Of a stretch of 64,000 nucleotides of DNA, positions 1 through 9,498 are shown piece after piece. The stretch is from Variovorax sp. Root473 (GTDB lineage Bacteria; Pseudomonadota; Gammaproteobacteria; Burkholderiales; Burkholderiaceae_C), in NCBI RefSeq assembly GCF_001426505.1, contig NZ_LMEV01000015.1:1-64000 (forward strand), read 5' to 3'. A model generated the notes under the pieces. The model did no database searches. It was not told where the DNA came from and worked only from the letters and a program-made list of their open reading frames with translations. Position 1 is the stretch's first letter; every line of letters starts with the position of its first letter. Made by a program: the position numbers and the translations under genes.

Positions 1-279
1 CACAACCAACACCCCTGAGAGCACCAGTCGCTTCGAACACCAGAGGTATTCAGTAGCGAAGCCCACGAGTATATGACAGATTTCGGCTCATGCACGCCAA
101 GCCGAAAGAAACTTGAAGAAGACCTTTGCCGCCGCGCTCGCCGCCCGCTTCGCGCCTCTTCCCTGGCTGCCGGCATCTCTTCCAGGGGACTCCAGCCCCT
201 TCCATATAGAGAGCCACAAAGAAGCCTTCTCCCCCGGCCGCCAGGCGCCGTCACCCGCCCCTCCGATAATCCGTGCCAC
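1..279. other. Leading non-coding stretch, no supported gene
   Basis: No gene could be supported here. An open frame continuous with the downstream ABC-F gene begins at 73, but its predicted residues are low-complexity Arg/Pro-rich and unlike the conserved start of that family, so I treat the stretch as upstream region. No tRNA, repeat or clear promoter was recognised. The start of the window may also cut off a gene lying to the left. Confidence 0.5.
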
Positions 280-2187
280 ATGGCACTCATCACACTCCTC
301 GACGCGCAGCTCGCGTTCGGTCACGTCCCGCTGCTGGATCATGCGGACTTCTCTCTTCTCGAATCGGAGCGTATCGGCCTGATCGGCCGCAATGGCGCCG
401 GCAAGTCGTCGATGCTCAAGATACTGGGCGGCCTGGAAAAGCCTGACGACGGCACGCTCCAGCTTCAGCAGAACCTTCGCGTGGCCTATGTGGCGCAGGA
501 ACCCGCGCTGGACATGGAAGCTGACGTCTTCACCGCCGCCAGCCAGGGCCTGGGCGAAGTCATCGCCATTCGCGACCTGTACCTCTCCGGCGCAGACGGC
601 CTCGACCTGGACGCCTTGCAGTCCAAGATCGAAGCCTACGACGCCTGGAACTGGGAACAACGCGTCGAAGAAACGCTGCATCGCCTCCACCTCGACCGCA
701 ATGCGCGCGTCGGCTCTCTCTCGGGCGGCACGCGCAAACGGGTCGCCTTGGCCCAGGCCCTCGTGGCCGCGCCCGACGTGCTCTTGTTGGATGAGCCCAC
801 CAACCACCTGGACCTCGACTCCATCGAGTGGCTGGAACAGCTGCTGATCGACTTCAAGGGCAGCGTCGTCACCATCACCCACGACCGCAGCTTCCTGAAC
901 CGCGTCGCCACCCGCATCGTGGAGCTCGATCGGGGCAAGCTGAGTTCCTACCCGGGCAACTTCGAGCAGTACCTCGTCCAGAAGGAAGAGCAGCTCGCCC
1001 AGGAAGCGATCATCAGCGCCAAGGCCGACAAGCTGCTGGCGCAGGAAGAAATCTGGATCCGCAAGGGCGTCGAAGCGCGCCGCACGCGCAGCCAGAGCCG
1101 CATCACGCGGCTGCAGGAACTGCGCGCCAGCCGCGCCGCGCGCCGGGAGGTGCAGGGCAGCGTCAACATGGATGTCGCCTCGGGCCAGTCCAGCGGCAAG
1201 ATCGTGGCCGAGCTCACCGACGCCACCAAGTCCTTCGGCGAGAAGACCGTGATCCGCAACTTCAGCGGCACCATCCTGCGCGGCGACAAGATCGGCCTGC
1301 TGGGCCCGAACGGCGCAGGCAAGACGACCCTGCTCAAGCTGATCCTGGGCGAACTCGAGCCCGACAGCGGCAAGATCCGCCGCGGCACCAACCAGCAGGT
1401 GGCGTACTTCGACCAGATGCGCGACAAGCTCGACCTCGACGCCACGCTGGAAGACTTCATCAGCCCCGGCAGCGAGTGGATCGAAATCGGCACGCAGAAA
1501 AAGCACGTCAAGAGCTACCTGTCGGACTTCCTGTTCTCCCCCGCGCGCGCCAACTCCCCCGTGCGCTCGCTCAGCGGCGGCGAACGCAACCGCCTGCTGC
1601 TGGCGCGCCTGTTCGCACGCCCGGCCAACGTGCTGGTGCTCGACGAGCCGACCAACGACCTGGACATCGACACGCTCGAACTGCTCGAAGGCCTGCTGCA
1701 GGACTACGACGGCACCGTGTTCCTCGTGAGCCATGACCGCACCTTCCTCGACAACGTGGTGACCAGCACGATCGCCTTCGAAGGCGATGGCCGCTGGCGC
1801 GAGTACGAAGGCAGCGTGGAAGACTGGCTGATCCAGTCCAAGCGCGCGCGCGAGATCGCCGAGCAGCGCCTCGCGTCGGCGCCACCGCCGCCTCCAGCCG
1901 CCGCACCCGCCCCGGCCCCCGCGGCTGCACCCGCCGCCGCCCCCGCGGGCGGGCCCCGCAAGAAGCTGTCTTACAAGGAGCAGCGCGAACTCGAAGCCCT
2001 GCCCGGGCAGATCGAAGCCCTCGAAGCCGAGCAGAAGCGCATCAGCGAGATGCTCGAACTCGACGGCGGCGCCATCTACGCGAGTGACGCCTCGCGCGCG
2101 GTCGAGCTGAGCGAGCGCCACGCCAAGATCGACGACGAGCTGCTCGCCGCGCTGGAGCGCCAGGAAGAGCTCGGCGCCGGGCGCTGA
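280..2187 (+). CDS. uup: ABC-F family ATP-binding protein (Uup-like)
   Basis: A cytosolic ABC-F ATPase without membrane segments, of the class that acts on ribosomes or on branched DNA intermediates rather than in transport. Two ATPase domains are visible. The first has Walker A GRNGAGKSS, signature LSGGTRKR and Walker B LLLDEPTNHLD; the second has GPNGAGKTT, LSGGERNR and LVLDEPTNDLD. An Ala/Pro-rich linker then leads to a C-terminal helical, coiled-coil-like region of about 70 residues, the typical Uup arrangement. I start at ATG 280 (MALITLLDAQ) because homologues begin there; the frame is open back to 73 without conserved sequence. Length is 635 aa, normal for Uup. The gene stands alone, followed by the phospholipase D gene on the same strand. 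Confidence 0.93.
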   Translation: MALITLLDAQLAFGHVPLLDHADFSLLESERIGLIGRNGAGKSSMLKILGGLEKPDDGTLQLQQNLRVAYVAQEPALDMEADVFTAASQGLGEVIAIRDLYLSGADGLDLDALQSKIEAYDAWNWEQRVEETLHRLHLDRNARVGSLSGGTRKRVALAQALVAAPDVLLLDEPTNHLDLDSIEWLEQLLIDFKGSVVTITHDRSFLNRVATRIVELDRGKLSSYPGNFEQYLVQKEEQLAQEAIISAKADKLLAQEEIWIRKGVEARRTRSQSRITRLQELRASRAARREVQGSVNMDVASGQSSGKIVAELTDATKSFGEKTVIRNFSGTILRGDKIGLLGPNGAGKTTLLKLILGELEPDSGKIRRGTNQQVAYFDQMRDKLDLDATLEDFISPGSEWIEIGTQKKHVKSYLSDFLFSPARANSPVRSLSGGERNRLLLARLFARPANVLVLDEPTNDLDIDTLELLEGLLQDYDGTVFLVSHDRTFLDNVVTSTIAFEGDGRWREYEGSVEDWLIQSKRAREIAEQRLASAPPPPPAAAPAPAPAAAPAAAPAGGPRKKLSYKEQRELEALPGQIEALEAEQKRISEMLELDGGAIYASDASRAVELSERHAKIDDELLAALERQEELGAGR

Positions 2188-2293
2188 GCGCCGTCTTCCT
2201 GCGCCGGTTGGCCGCCCGTCCCACCCACGGCGAGCGCCAACTCGGCTATACATGCGGCACCGCCTTCCCCGGCCCCCGGAAAGACCCCGTCGC

Positions 2294-4015
2294 ATGCCCC
2301 CTTCTTCCTTCCACGCGTTGGTCCGCCGCAGCGTCGCGCTGCTGGCCCTCCTGGTGCTCGGCGCCTGCGCGCAGTTGCCGAAGGCGGTGGACCGTCCCGT
2401 CTCGACCGCACTCGCTTCGCCCGACGGCACGGCGCTGGCGACCCTGCTGCGTGAGCGCCGGGCGGCCGACAAGGCACGCTTCGACTCGGGCTTCCTGCTG
2501 CTGGGTGGCCCGCAGGCCGCCTACGGCAGCCGGCTGGCGCTGATCGAGAACGCGCAGAAGACGCTGGACCTGCAGTACTACGCCATCCACGCCGACGCCA
2601 GCACCGGCCGGCTGGTGCGCGGGCTGCGGGCAGCGGCCGAGCGCGGCGTGCGGGTGCGCATCCTGCTGGACGACTTCCACACCATCGGCCGCGACGCGCT
2701 CGTGCTCGGCCTGGCCTTCGTTCCGAACATCGAAATGCGCCTGTTCAATCCGCTGGCGGGCTCGCGCGGCACCGGGTTCAATCGCATGCTCAACGCCGTC
2801 GGCGATGTCTCGCGGATCCAGCAGCGCATGCACAACAAGCTGTTTCTGGCCGACAACGTGATGGGCGTGACCGGCGGGCGCAACCTGGGCGACGCCTACT
2901 TCGGCAATGCCATCACCGGCAACTTCGTCGATGTCGACGTGCTGGCGGTCGGCCCTATCGTGCAGGATCTCTCGCGCAGCTTCGACAGCTACTGGAACAA
3001 CGAACGCGCCTACCCCGTGCAATCGCTGGTCTCGCGCGAGGAGTTCCAGCGCATCCGCGAACGCGCACGGCGCGCCGACAAGGAACTCGACGACGAAGCG
3101 GCCGAAGCCCGCAACCGCCCGAAACCGCCGGACGGCGAGCCCCGACCCGGTGCGGCGCCCACCGCCGAACAGCGCGCGCGCGCCTGGGACGAGAAACCAC
3201 TCGACCTGCGCAGCGCCGCCTTCGTCTGGGCCCCGGCGCTGATGCTGGCCGACGCGCCCGGCAAGATCCCGGCCGACCGCGGCCCCGGCGCGATGCGCAA
3301 CCCCGACCTCGTCGTGAGCCGGCCTGCGCTGCCCTCGCGCAACGCTGCGGCGCTGGCCGACCTGGCATCCAGCGGTGACACAGTGGTCGAAGGCCTGCTG
3401 CACCTGATCGGCCAGGCGCGCTCCGACCTGCTGATCATCTCGCCCTACTTCGTACCCGGCCCCGACATGCAGCAGGCCTTTGCCGCGGCGCATGCCCGTG
3501 GCGTGCGCATCCGCGTGCTGACGAATTCACTGGCCTCGAACGACGCACCCATCGCCCACGTCGGCTATGCGCGCCACCGCAAGGCACTGCTGGCTGCAGG
3601 CGTCGAGCTGTACGAGTTGCGCAGCGAACAGACCGACTTCGGCAATGTGTTCGGCTCCTCGGGCGGCAGCGGCGTGAGCGGTGAATCGCGCGCCATGCTG
3701 CACTCCAAGGTGCTCGTGATGGATGGCCGGCTGCTGGTGGTCGGGTCCATGAACCTCGACCTGCGCTCGCAGCTGCAGAACACCGAGATCGCGCTGCTGA
3801 TCCGCAGCAGCGAGCTCTCGCGCATGGCGGCCGAGCAGATCGAGCGTGGCATGCGCGAGCGCTCGTGGCATGTCGAGCTCGAGAAAGGCTCGCTGGTATG
3901 GCACGCGCCCGAAGGCAGCGGCCTGAAGGACACGGACACCGAGCCCGACGCCAGCGCCACGCTGCGCTTCTTGCTGCGGCTGTTCGGGCCGCTGGCGCCG
4001 GACCAGTTGCTCTGA
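2294..4015 (+). CDS. clsC: Phospholipase D family lipoprotein, cardiolipin synthase C type
   Basis: Probable cardiolipin synthase of the phospholipase D superfamily, acting at the cell membrane to transfer phosphatidyl groups. Both HKD motifs are present: HNKLFLAD in the first half, followed by a GGRN segment, and HSKVLVMD in the second half, followed by VGSMNLDLRS. The N-terminus from ATG 2294 is a lipoprotein signal (Arg-Arg, hydrophobic stretch, LLVLGAC lipobox), which is why I prefer this start over the one 42 bases upstream. Length is 573 aa, slightly longer than ClsC of E. coli. The insert between the HKD motifs is charged and Pro-rich. The family assignment is firm; the exact substrate is inferred. 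Confidence 0.85.
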   Translation: MPPSSFHALVRRSVALLALLVLGACAQLPKAVDRPVSTALASPDGTALATLLRERRAADKARFDSGFLLLGGPQAAYGSRLALIENAQKTLDLQYYAIHADASTGRLVRGLRAAAERGVRVRILLDDFHTIGRDALVLGLAFVPNIEMRLFNPLAGSRGTGFNRMLNAVGDVSRIQQRMHNKLFLADNVMGVTGGRNLGDAYFGNAITGNFVDVDVLAVGPIVQDLSRSFDSYWNNERAYPVQSLVSREEFQRIRERARRADKELDDEAAEARNRPKPPDGEPRPGAAPTAEQRARAWDEKPLDLRSAAFVWAPALMLADAPGKIPADRGPGAMRNPDLVVSRPALPSRNAAALADLASSGDTVVEGLLHLIGQARSDLLIISPYFVPGPDMQQAFAAAHARGVRIRVLTNSLASNDAPIAHVGYARHRKALLAAGVELYELRSEQTDFGNVFGSSGGSGVSGESRAMLHSKVLVMDGRLLVVGSMNLDLRSQLQNTEIALLIRSSELSRMAAEQIERGMRERSWHVELEKGSLVWHAPEGSGLKDTDTEPDASATLRFLLRLFGPLAPDQLL

Positions 4016-4047
4016 CGGTCCGGCCGATCCGGTTCGCGTCGACCGGG

Positions 4048-4974
4048 TCAGTGCTTGTGCTGGTGCGCACCACCCGCTGCGGGCGCAGCAGGAGCGGCGC
4101 CTTCCGGCGCACCGACCGGCAGTTTCAGTTCCAGCGTGGTCTTCCCGCCCTTGGCGTCCTCGAACTTCAGGGTCATCGGCACGGTCGCGCCCTTGGCCAT
4201 CGCGCCCTTCAGGTCCATCAGCATCACGTGATAGCCGCCAGGCTTGAGCTCGACGGTCTTGCCGGCCGGCAGGTCGAGCCCGCCCGACAGTTCGCGCATG
4301 CGCATCGTGTCGCCTTCCATCTTCATCTCGTGCACCTCGGCCACGCCGGCGGCGGGCGTCGAGATGCCGACCAGCTTCGTGCCCGTGGGCGCGGTGAGCT
4401 TCATGAAGGCGCCCGTGCCGCTCTGGCCCGGCACCGACTGGCGCACCCAGGCGTCGCGCACGTCGACCGTGGCCACGCCCTGCGCGACCACATCGAGCTT
4501 GGCCGCGGGAGCCTTCAGGCCGGCCGTGGCGCTGCCCGACGCGGGCACTTCGGCCCAGTCGACGCTGCCGACGTCGCAGTCCTGGCGCACCTTGAACCAC
4601 AGCGGGCCCGGCGTGGCGGGCACCTTGCCGCGCAGCACGAACTCGCCGCGCTCGGCGCCGGGCAGCGCGTTCTGCGGGGTCTCTGCCGTCCAGCGCACTT
4701 CGCCTTCGGCGCTGCCGGCCTTCGGCGCGTCGAGCTTCCAGCCCTTGCGCGCCTGCGCGTCGGTGAGCACGAAACCCTTGGGCAAACGCACCGCGAGGCC
4801 GGTGGTGGCCTTAGCGCCTTCGCAGGCGTGGCCGACGCGGAAGGCGGCGTTGTACTCGCTGCCGACGGTGGCGCCGCCCGGGGGCAGGCTCACATGGGCG
4901 CCGGCGGCGCTGGCACCGGCCAGCAGGGCGCAGGCGGCGAGGGTGTGGAACGCAGGGGTCGAAAGCTTCGTCAT
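4048..4974 (-). CDS. DUF1775 (YcnI) - PCuAC fusion, periplasmic copper protein
   Basis: A 308-residue exported copper protein that joins two families usually encoded separately. After a signal peptide ending near residue 26, the mature protein begins with His27 (HVSLPPGG), the N-terminal copper-binding residue typical of DUF1775/YcnI. The second half is a PCuAC domain with the Met/His copper motif: His215, Met226, then His249-x-Met251. The tail ends in HQHKH, possibly an extra metal site. PCuAC proteins deliver Cu(I) to cytochrome oxidase. Start ATG 4974 is chosen because it gives the signal peptide directly. It lies 32 bases downstream of the TonB receptor on the same strand, so the two are probably co-transcribed. 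Confidence 0.88.
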   Translation of the reverse strand: MTKLSTPAFHTLAACALLAGASAAGAHVSLPPGGATVGSEYNAAFRVGHACEGAKATTGLAVRLPKGFVLTDAQARKGWKLDAPKAGSAEGEVRWTAETPQNALPGAERGEFVLRGKVPATPGPLWFKVRQDCDVGSVDWAEVPASGSATAGLKAPAAKLDVVAQGVATVDVRDAWVRQSVPGQSGTGAFMKLTAPTGTKLVGISTPAAGVAEVHEMKMEGDTMRMRELSGGLDLPAGKTVELKPGGYHVMLMDLKGAMAKGATVPMTLKFEDAKGGKTTLELKLPVGAPEGAAPAAPAAGGAHQHKH

Positions 4975-5006
4975 GGCGGGGGTCCTTGAATAGGAAAAAG
5001 TGAGGG

Positions 5007-7325
5007 TCAAAGGTCGAACTTGAGTTCGGCCACGAAGGTGCGTTGCGGGTACGGGTGGAAGGCCCAGTAGGTGCGGTTGTTGAGGTTGTCGATGCCCACG
5101 GCGGCGCTCCACTGGCGGTCGATGCGGTAGCGGATGCGCGCGTCGACCACGAAGAACTTCGAGAAGCCCATGAAGGCCATGCCGCTCGGATCGCTGTTGT
5201 CGAGCGTGCCGTACTGGCGGCCGCTGTAGCGTGCGCCGACGGTGTAGCTCCACCTGGCGTCGGGCCGGTAGGTGGCGAGCAGCGAGGCGCGCACCTTGGG
5301 CACGCGCGGCTGGTCGCGCCCGACGCTGGACGGGAAGCCGCTGTTGGCGGTGATCTTCGAATCTGTCAGCGTGAGGCTGCCGCCGAGGTCCAGCCCCTGG
5401 ATGCCCGCGTCGACCGTGTTGACCGCCACCTCCAGCCCGCGCGTGCGGATGGCGTCGACGTTCTGCACGGTGCTCACGAGGTTGGTGAGCGCCTGGGTGT
5501 ACAGCGCGTCCTTCGTGTGCTCGAAGAACAGCGTGGTGCGCAGCACGCCATCGAGCCCCCAACGCTTGAGGTCGCGCTCGGCGCTCAGCTCGGCGGTCCA
5601 CGAACGCTCGGGGCGCAGGTTCGGGTTGGTGTTGACGATGCGGTTGCCCTCGATCGAGCCCTGGTAGAGCTCGCTCACGGTGGGCATGCGCACGGCGCGC
5701 CCCGTCGAGGCCTTGAGGAGCCAGTCGGGCGTGGCCTGCCAGGCGACGGCCGCCTTGGGCGAGACGAAACTGTTCTTGCGCGGCGCGAAATCGAGCAGCT
5801 TCGCCGCGTTGCCGAGTTGGCCGCCGTACGCTTCCCACCGCTCGTGGCGCAGGCCCAGCGTGGTCTTCCAGTCTTTGGCGAAGCGCCAGGTGTCCTGCAC
5901 GTAGAGCGAGCGCAGCCGCGTGTTGCCGTTAAAAGCGGAGAACGGCGACACGGCCGGCCCGCTCATCCAGTCGCGCGTCGTACCGATGGCGCTGCGCAGC
6001 CGCGCGGTGTCTTGCTGCAAGCCGAAATCGACCACATGCGCGCCCACGCCTTCGGCCGAGCCGGTGGGCCGCCAGGTGCCCGCGGCCTTGAAGGTGTGCC
6101 AGCCGGTGCCGCCCATGTCGGTGATGCGACCCGGGCCACCGTAGAAAGCGCCCGGCAGCGCCACGGTCGGCGTGCGCGAAGTGTCCTTCGCGTAGTCGAA
6201 CAGGCTCGCCGCCACCTCCCAGTCGAACACGCCGCCCGTGTGGCTCTTCACCGACAGGCCGTGCATGTAGTGCGTGAGCGCCGTTTCGGTCGGCGCGAAG
6301 GCGGCGGCCGGCGTGTCGAGGTTGTAGGTGCGTCCGCCGAGGTTCACGCGTCCGCCGTACACCGGCTGCCCGAGCGCATCGCGCAAGTAGCTGTCGGTGC
6401 TGCCGTGCGTGGTGTTGTGCCAGGCGCCCAGCGTGTAGGTGGCGCGCACCGAGGGCGAGAAGTCGTAGGCCAGCTTGAGCTTGGCCTGCTCCTGGGTCGT
6501 GTCGTAGGCGGTGGTGCCGCCCAGCAGCCACCACAGCTGGTTCGACGGGTTCATCCCCAGCACGGCACCGGTGACGGGCGTGCCCGCGTTGCCCACGGTG
6601 CCCGCGCTCACCAGCCGGTTGGCGAACGACAGCGACTGCCCCTTGCTGTGGGTGCGCGAGGCGCCGAGCCACCACGACCAGTCGCCGCTGCGGCTGCCCA
6701 GCGACAGGTCGAGCTGCTGGCCGCCTGGCGACGAATGGCTGTTGTACAGGTCGAAGTTCGAGGCGAAGCCGCTGAGCTTGACGTGCGCCTCGAGCTGCGT
6801 GGGCATGCGCGTCACGTAGTCGACCACGGCGCCCACCGAGTTGCCCGGGTAGGCGGCCGAGAACGGGCCGTAGAGCACGTCGACGCGCTCGATCTCGTCG
6901 GGCGACACCATGCCCCAGCGCGGCGCGAAGGTGGCGCCGTTGCCCAGCGGGTTCGACAGCATGATGCCGTCGGCATAGACCATCGCGCGCGCGCTGTTGC
7001 CCGTGCCCGAGGCGCGCGTGGCGAGCACCGCGTGGTTGAAGTCACCGATGTAGCGCTTGCGCACCAGCAGGCTCGGCAGGTACTTGAGCGCGTCTTCCGC
7101 GTCGGTCGCGTTGACCGTCTCGGCGATCTGCTCGGCGGTCACGCCTTCGATGGTGGTCGGTATCTGCGTCGGCAGCGAGGTCGGGCGGCCACCGCTGATG
7201 GTGACGGTGCCGAGCGCGCGGCCCGGCGCCGTGGCCTCAGGCGGCGATGGCTGCTGCTGCGCCCACACGGGCGCGCTGAGAGGAAATGCCATGGCGATCG
7301 CCAGGGCGCGGGAATGCTGTTTCAA
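5007..7325 (-). CDS. TonB-dependent outer membrane receptor, probably copper-related
   Basis: A 772-residue outer membrane receptor. A signal peptide ends near AQQ at residue 24. A plug domain follows (about 45-170: EDALKYLPSLLVRKR, VYADGIMLSNPLG, DEIERVDVLYGPFSAAYPGNSVGAVV), then a long beta-barrel ending in VAELKFDL. Substrate cannot be read from the sequence. Its position between a DUF2946 gene and a DUF1775-PCuAC gene points to copper or a copper chelate, as in OprC-type systems; this is inference from context. No TonB box could be identified with certainty. Confidence 0.85.
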   Translation of the reverse strand: MKQHSRALAIAMAFPLSAPVWAQQQPSPPEATAPGRALGTVTISGGRPTSLPTQIPTTIEGVTAEQIAETVNATDAEDALKYLPSLLVRKRYIGDFNHAVLATRASGTGNSARAMVYADGIMLSNPLGNGATFAPRWGMVSPDEIERVDVLYGPFSAAYPGNSVGAVVDYVTRMPTQLEAHVKLSGFASNFDLYNSHSSPGGQQLDLSLGSRSGDWSWWLGASRTHSKGQSLSFANRLVSAGTVGNAGTPVTGAVLGMNPSNQLWWLLGGTTAYDTTQEQAKLKLAYDFSPSVRATYTLGAWHNTTHGSTDSYLRDALGQPVYGGRVNLGGRTYNLDTPAAAFAPTETALTHYMHGLSVKSHTGGVFDWEVAASLFDYAKDTSRTPTVALPGAFYGGPGRITDMGGTGWHTFKAAGTWRPTGSAEGVGAHVVDFGLQQDTARLRSAIGTTRDWMSGPAVSPFSAFNGNTRLRSLYVQDTWRFAKDWKTTLGLRHERWEAYGGQLGNAAKLLDFAPRKNSFVSPKAAVAWQATPDWLLKASTGRAVRMPTVSELYQGSIEGNRIVNTNPNLRPERSWTAELSAERDLKRWGLDGVLRTTLFFEHTKDALYTQALTNLVSTVQNVDAIRTRGLEVAVNTVDAGIQGLDLGGSLTLTDSKITANSGFPSSVGRDQPRVPKVRASLLATYRPDARWSYTVGARYSGRQYGTLDNSDPSGMAFMGFSKFFVVDARIRYRIDRQWSAAVGIDNLNNRTYWAFHPYPQRTFVAELKFDL

Positions 7326-7411
7326 GGGGAGCCGGCTCCACGAACTTCAAGCCAGAGGGACCGCCTGCGCGCACCCGGGGTGCGCCGACAGACAGCGAAG
7401 GGGCTGATCGC

Positions 7412-7783
7412 TCAGGCGGAACGCGGAGGCCCGCGGGCCGGCAATGGCGCGGCCGTGGCCACGGCATGGCGCGCGGCGGGAATCGACTGAAGCACGCGCC
7501 CCAGCGGCAGGGGCGCATCGAACACGGCGGCCACGGGCGGCGGGGGCGGTGCACCGGTCAGCACGCACAGCGGGCAGTCCAGGTGCGTGGCGCCCATGTC
7601 CTGCACGCCGTCTTGGGTATGGACCACCACCTTGATGGTGCCGACGCTGGCGCACACCAGTTCCATCGCCTGCGGATGCACCACGGGCGATGCCACCGCC
7701 GCGCCCAGCGACAGCACGAACCACAACAGCACCCACCGGCCGAGACGGCCGATCAGACGGGAGTGGGGGCGCAGCGTGTGCAT
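7412..7783 (-). CDS. DUF2946 family protein
   Basis: A 123-residue protein with an N-terminal hydrophobic segment (about residues 10-32) that is a signal or membrane anchor. The conserved part has HLDCPLC, a His plus CxxC cluster typical of DUF2946, and a Pro-rich loop. DUF2946 genes are often found beside copper-related TonB receptors, but their function is unproven. It starts 11 bases after the stop of the TraB/GumN gene and 86 bases before the TonB receptor, all on the minus strand. ATG 7783 is the first start that gives the hydrophobic N-terminus. Confidence 0.8.
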   Translation of the reverse strand: MHTLRPHSRLIGRLGRWVLLWFVLSLGAAVASPVVHPQAMELVCASVGTIKVVVHTQDGVQDMGATHLDCPLCVLTGAPPPPPVAAVFDAPLPLGRVLQSIPAARHAVATAAPLPARGPPRSA

Positions 7784-7794
7784 GGCGGTCGCGA

Positions 7795-9033
7795 TTATCG
7801 GCGCACTTTGCTGTTGGCGGCCTTGCCCTTGGACGTGGCTGCAGCCTTCGAGGCCGGCTTGGCCCCGCCCTTCGCGGTCGCCTTCTGGCCCTTGGCCGCC
7901 TTCTGCCCTTTGACGTTCTTGCCGCCACGCACCGCCTTGCGCGCCGGCGGCTCGGGCGCCGCGAGCGGTGGCATCGGCAGCGCCATCTGCGCCTTCGCCT
8001 CGGTGAGCACCGGCGTCACGGTGAAGCCGCGCGCCGCCATCAACGTGGGCAGGCCCTGCGCGCCGACCATGTGCAGCGCGCCGACCGCGGCGAAGGCGCT
8101 GCGCCCGCTCGCATGCAATCGCTCGATGCCGTCGGCCAGCCCGGGGTTGCGGTCGTCGAGCAGGCGCTTCATGAGGCGCTGTTCGGCCGGCGTGTTCAGG
8201 CACTCGCACCATTCGGGGTAGCGCGCCAGGCGGGCCGCGTCGCTGCGCGCCCAGATGTCGGCCAGCGTCTTGAGCTGGCCGCGCAGCCGGCCCGATTCCA
8301 GCTCGTCAAGCATGGCGTCGATCTGCTCGGCCTCCTCGGCTTCGGAGCCGTTGGTCAGCCAGCGCAGTTGGTCGGCCGCGTTCTCGAGCGCGACGATCGG
8401 CTTTTTGCTGTTGCGGGCCGAGACGGCCAGCGTCTCGTCAACGCCGAACTCCGCGTAGAGACCATCGGCGCGCGCCACCAGCGCGGCCAGCGCCGTGACC
8501 TGCAGGATGGGCGGCAGCCGCGCGTTCGATCCTGGCGGCACACAGGCCTCGGCGTTCTGGCGCTCGAGTCGGCGGGCGCGTTCGCCGTTGAGCACGCGCG
8601 CCACCGCGGCCGGATCGGCCGGCTGGCTCAGGGCGCGCACCGTGGCCTCGTCGCGCGAGTCGAGCTCCAGCGCGAGCGTGTCGCTCTGCGCCAGCGCCTT
8701 CTGCACGGTCGGGCCGGGGCGCACCCATTCGCCGCGCCCCAGGTGCATGGTGCCGTAGAGCCAGGAGGTGCGGCCGTCGCGCTCGAGGCGCCACAGCAGG
8801 CCACGGTCGACACCGTTGCGCAGGCCGATGCCGGGCTTCTCGAGACTCGCGATGGCCGAGGGCGGGCAGGTGGCGGCATGTGCCGCAACCGCGATGAAAC
8901 AACCACCGACAGCCGCGAGGGTCTGGTGGGTCAGACGTGCAAGAAGGCGCTGGGGCGCCGGCCCGTCGGTGCCGCGCGACAGCAGGCGCAGCGGTGCGAC
9001 GAGGGCTCGGAGTATCCGCAAGGCGAGCTCCAT
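7795..9033 (-). CDS. TraB/GumN family protein with basic C-terminal tail
   Basis: A 412-residue exported protein of the TraB/PrgY/GumN family, seen in the conserved LLWRLERDGRTSWLYGTMHLG segment near the mature N-terminus and in VGALHMVGAQGLP later on; some members are thought to be metalloproteases. A hydrophobic signal-like stretch precedes AATCPPS (about residues 36-56). Start ATG 9033 excludes an upstream extension that overlaps the divergent VOC gene. Unusually, the last 50 residues (363-412) are almost only Lys, Ala, Gly and Ser, a histone-like tail not needed for the GumN fold. It may be the first gene of the copper group but has no known link to copper. Confidence 0.8.
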   Translation of the reverse strand: MELALRILRALVAPLRLLSRGTDGPAPQRLLARLTHQTLAAVGGCFIAVAAHAATCPPSAIASLEKPGIGLRNGVDRGLLWRLERDGRTSWLYGTMHLGRGEWVRPGPTVQKALAQSDTLALELDSRDEATVRALSQPADPAAVARVLNGERARRLERQNAEACVPPGSNARLPPILQVTALAALVARADGLYAEFGVDETLAVSARNSKKPIVALENAADQLRWLTNGSEAEEAEQIDAMLDELESGRLRGQLKTLADIWARSDAARLARYPEWCECLNTPAEQRLMKRLLDDRNPGLADGIERLHASGRSAFAAVGALHMVGAQGLPTLMAARGFTVTPVLTEAKAQMALPMPPLAAPEPPARKAVRGGKNVKGQKAAKGQKATAKGGAKPASKAAATSKGKAANSKVRR

Positions 9034-9084
9034 GAAGAAAGAAAGTCCGGCATTCTCACAGCACCGCTGCCCATAATCCAAAAC

Positions 9085-9498
9085 ATGCAAAGCATCTTTC
9101 ACCTTGCCATTCACGTGCGTGACCTGGACGGCGCGCGCCGCTTCTACGGCGACGTGCTCGGCTGCGCCGAAGGCCGCAGCACCGACACCTGGGTCGACTT
9201 CGACTTCTTCGGCCACCAGATCTCGCTGCACCTGGGCGAGCCCTTCGCCACCACCCGCACCGGCCGCGTCGGCGACGCGATGGTGCCCATGCCGCACTTC
9301 GGCATCGTGCTCTCGCTGCCCGACTGGCAGGCGCTGGCCGGGCGCCTCGAGGCCGCCGGCACCGAGTTCGTGCTGAAGCCGCAGGTGCGTTTCGAAGGCC
9401 AGCCGGGCGAGCAGTGGACGATGTTCTTCTGCGACCCCTTCGGCAACCCGATCGAGGCCAAGGGCTTCCGTTCGCTCGACACGCTTTACGACAAGTGA
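9085..9498 (+). CDS. VOC family protein (glyoxalase/dioxygenase fold)
   Basis: A 137-residue protein of the vicinal oxygen chelate superfamily. The N-terminal FHLAIHVRDLDGARRFYGDVLGC contains the first metal-ligand His, and CDPFGNPIEAKGF near the end holds the last acidic ligand, so the metal site looks intact. Members of this size bind a divalent metal and act as lyases, dioxygenases or resistance proteins; the substrate is unknown. It is divergent from the TraB gene with 51 bases between them, and its stop overlaps the GTG start of the next gene by four bases, implying translational coupling. Confidence 0.88.
   Translation: MQSIFHLAIHVRDLDGARRFYGDVLGCAEGRSTDTWVDFDFFGHQISLHLGEPFATTRTGRVGDAMVPMPHFGIVLSLPDWQALAGRLEAAGTEFVLKPQVRFEGQPGEQWTMFFCDPFGNPIEAKGFRSLDTLYDK

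Noticed and set aside
73-279. N-terminal extension of the ABC-F protein
   Set aside because: The extra 69 residues are low-complexity and unlike family members, whose conserved sequence starts at ATG 280.
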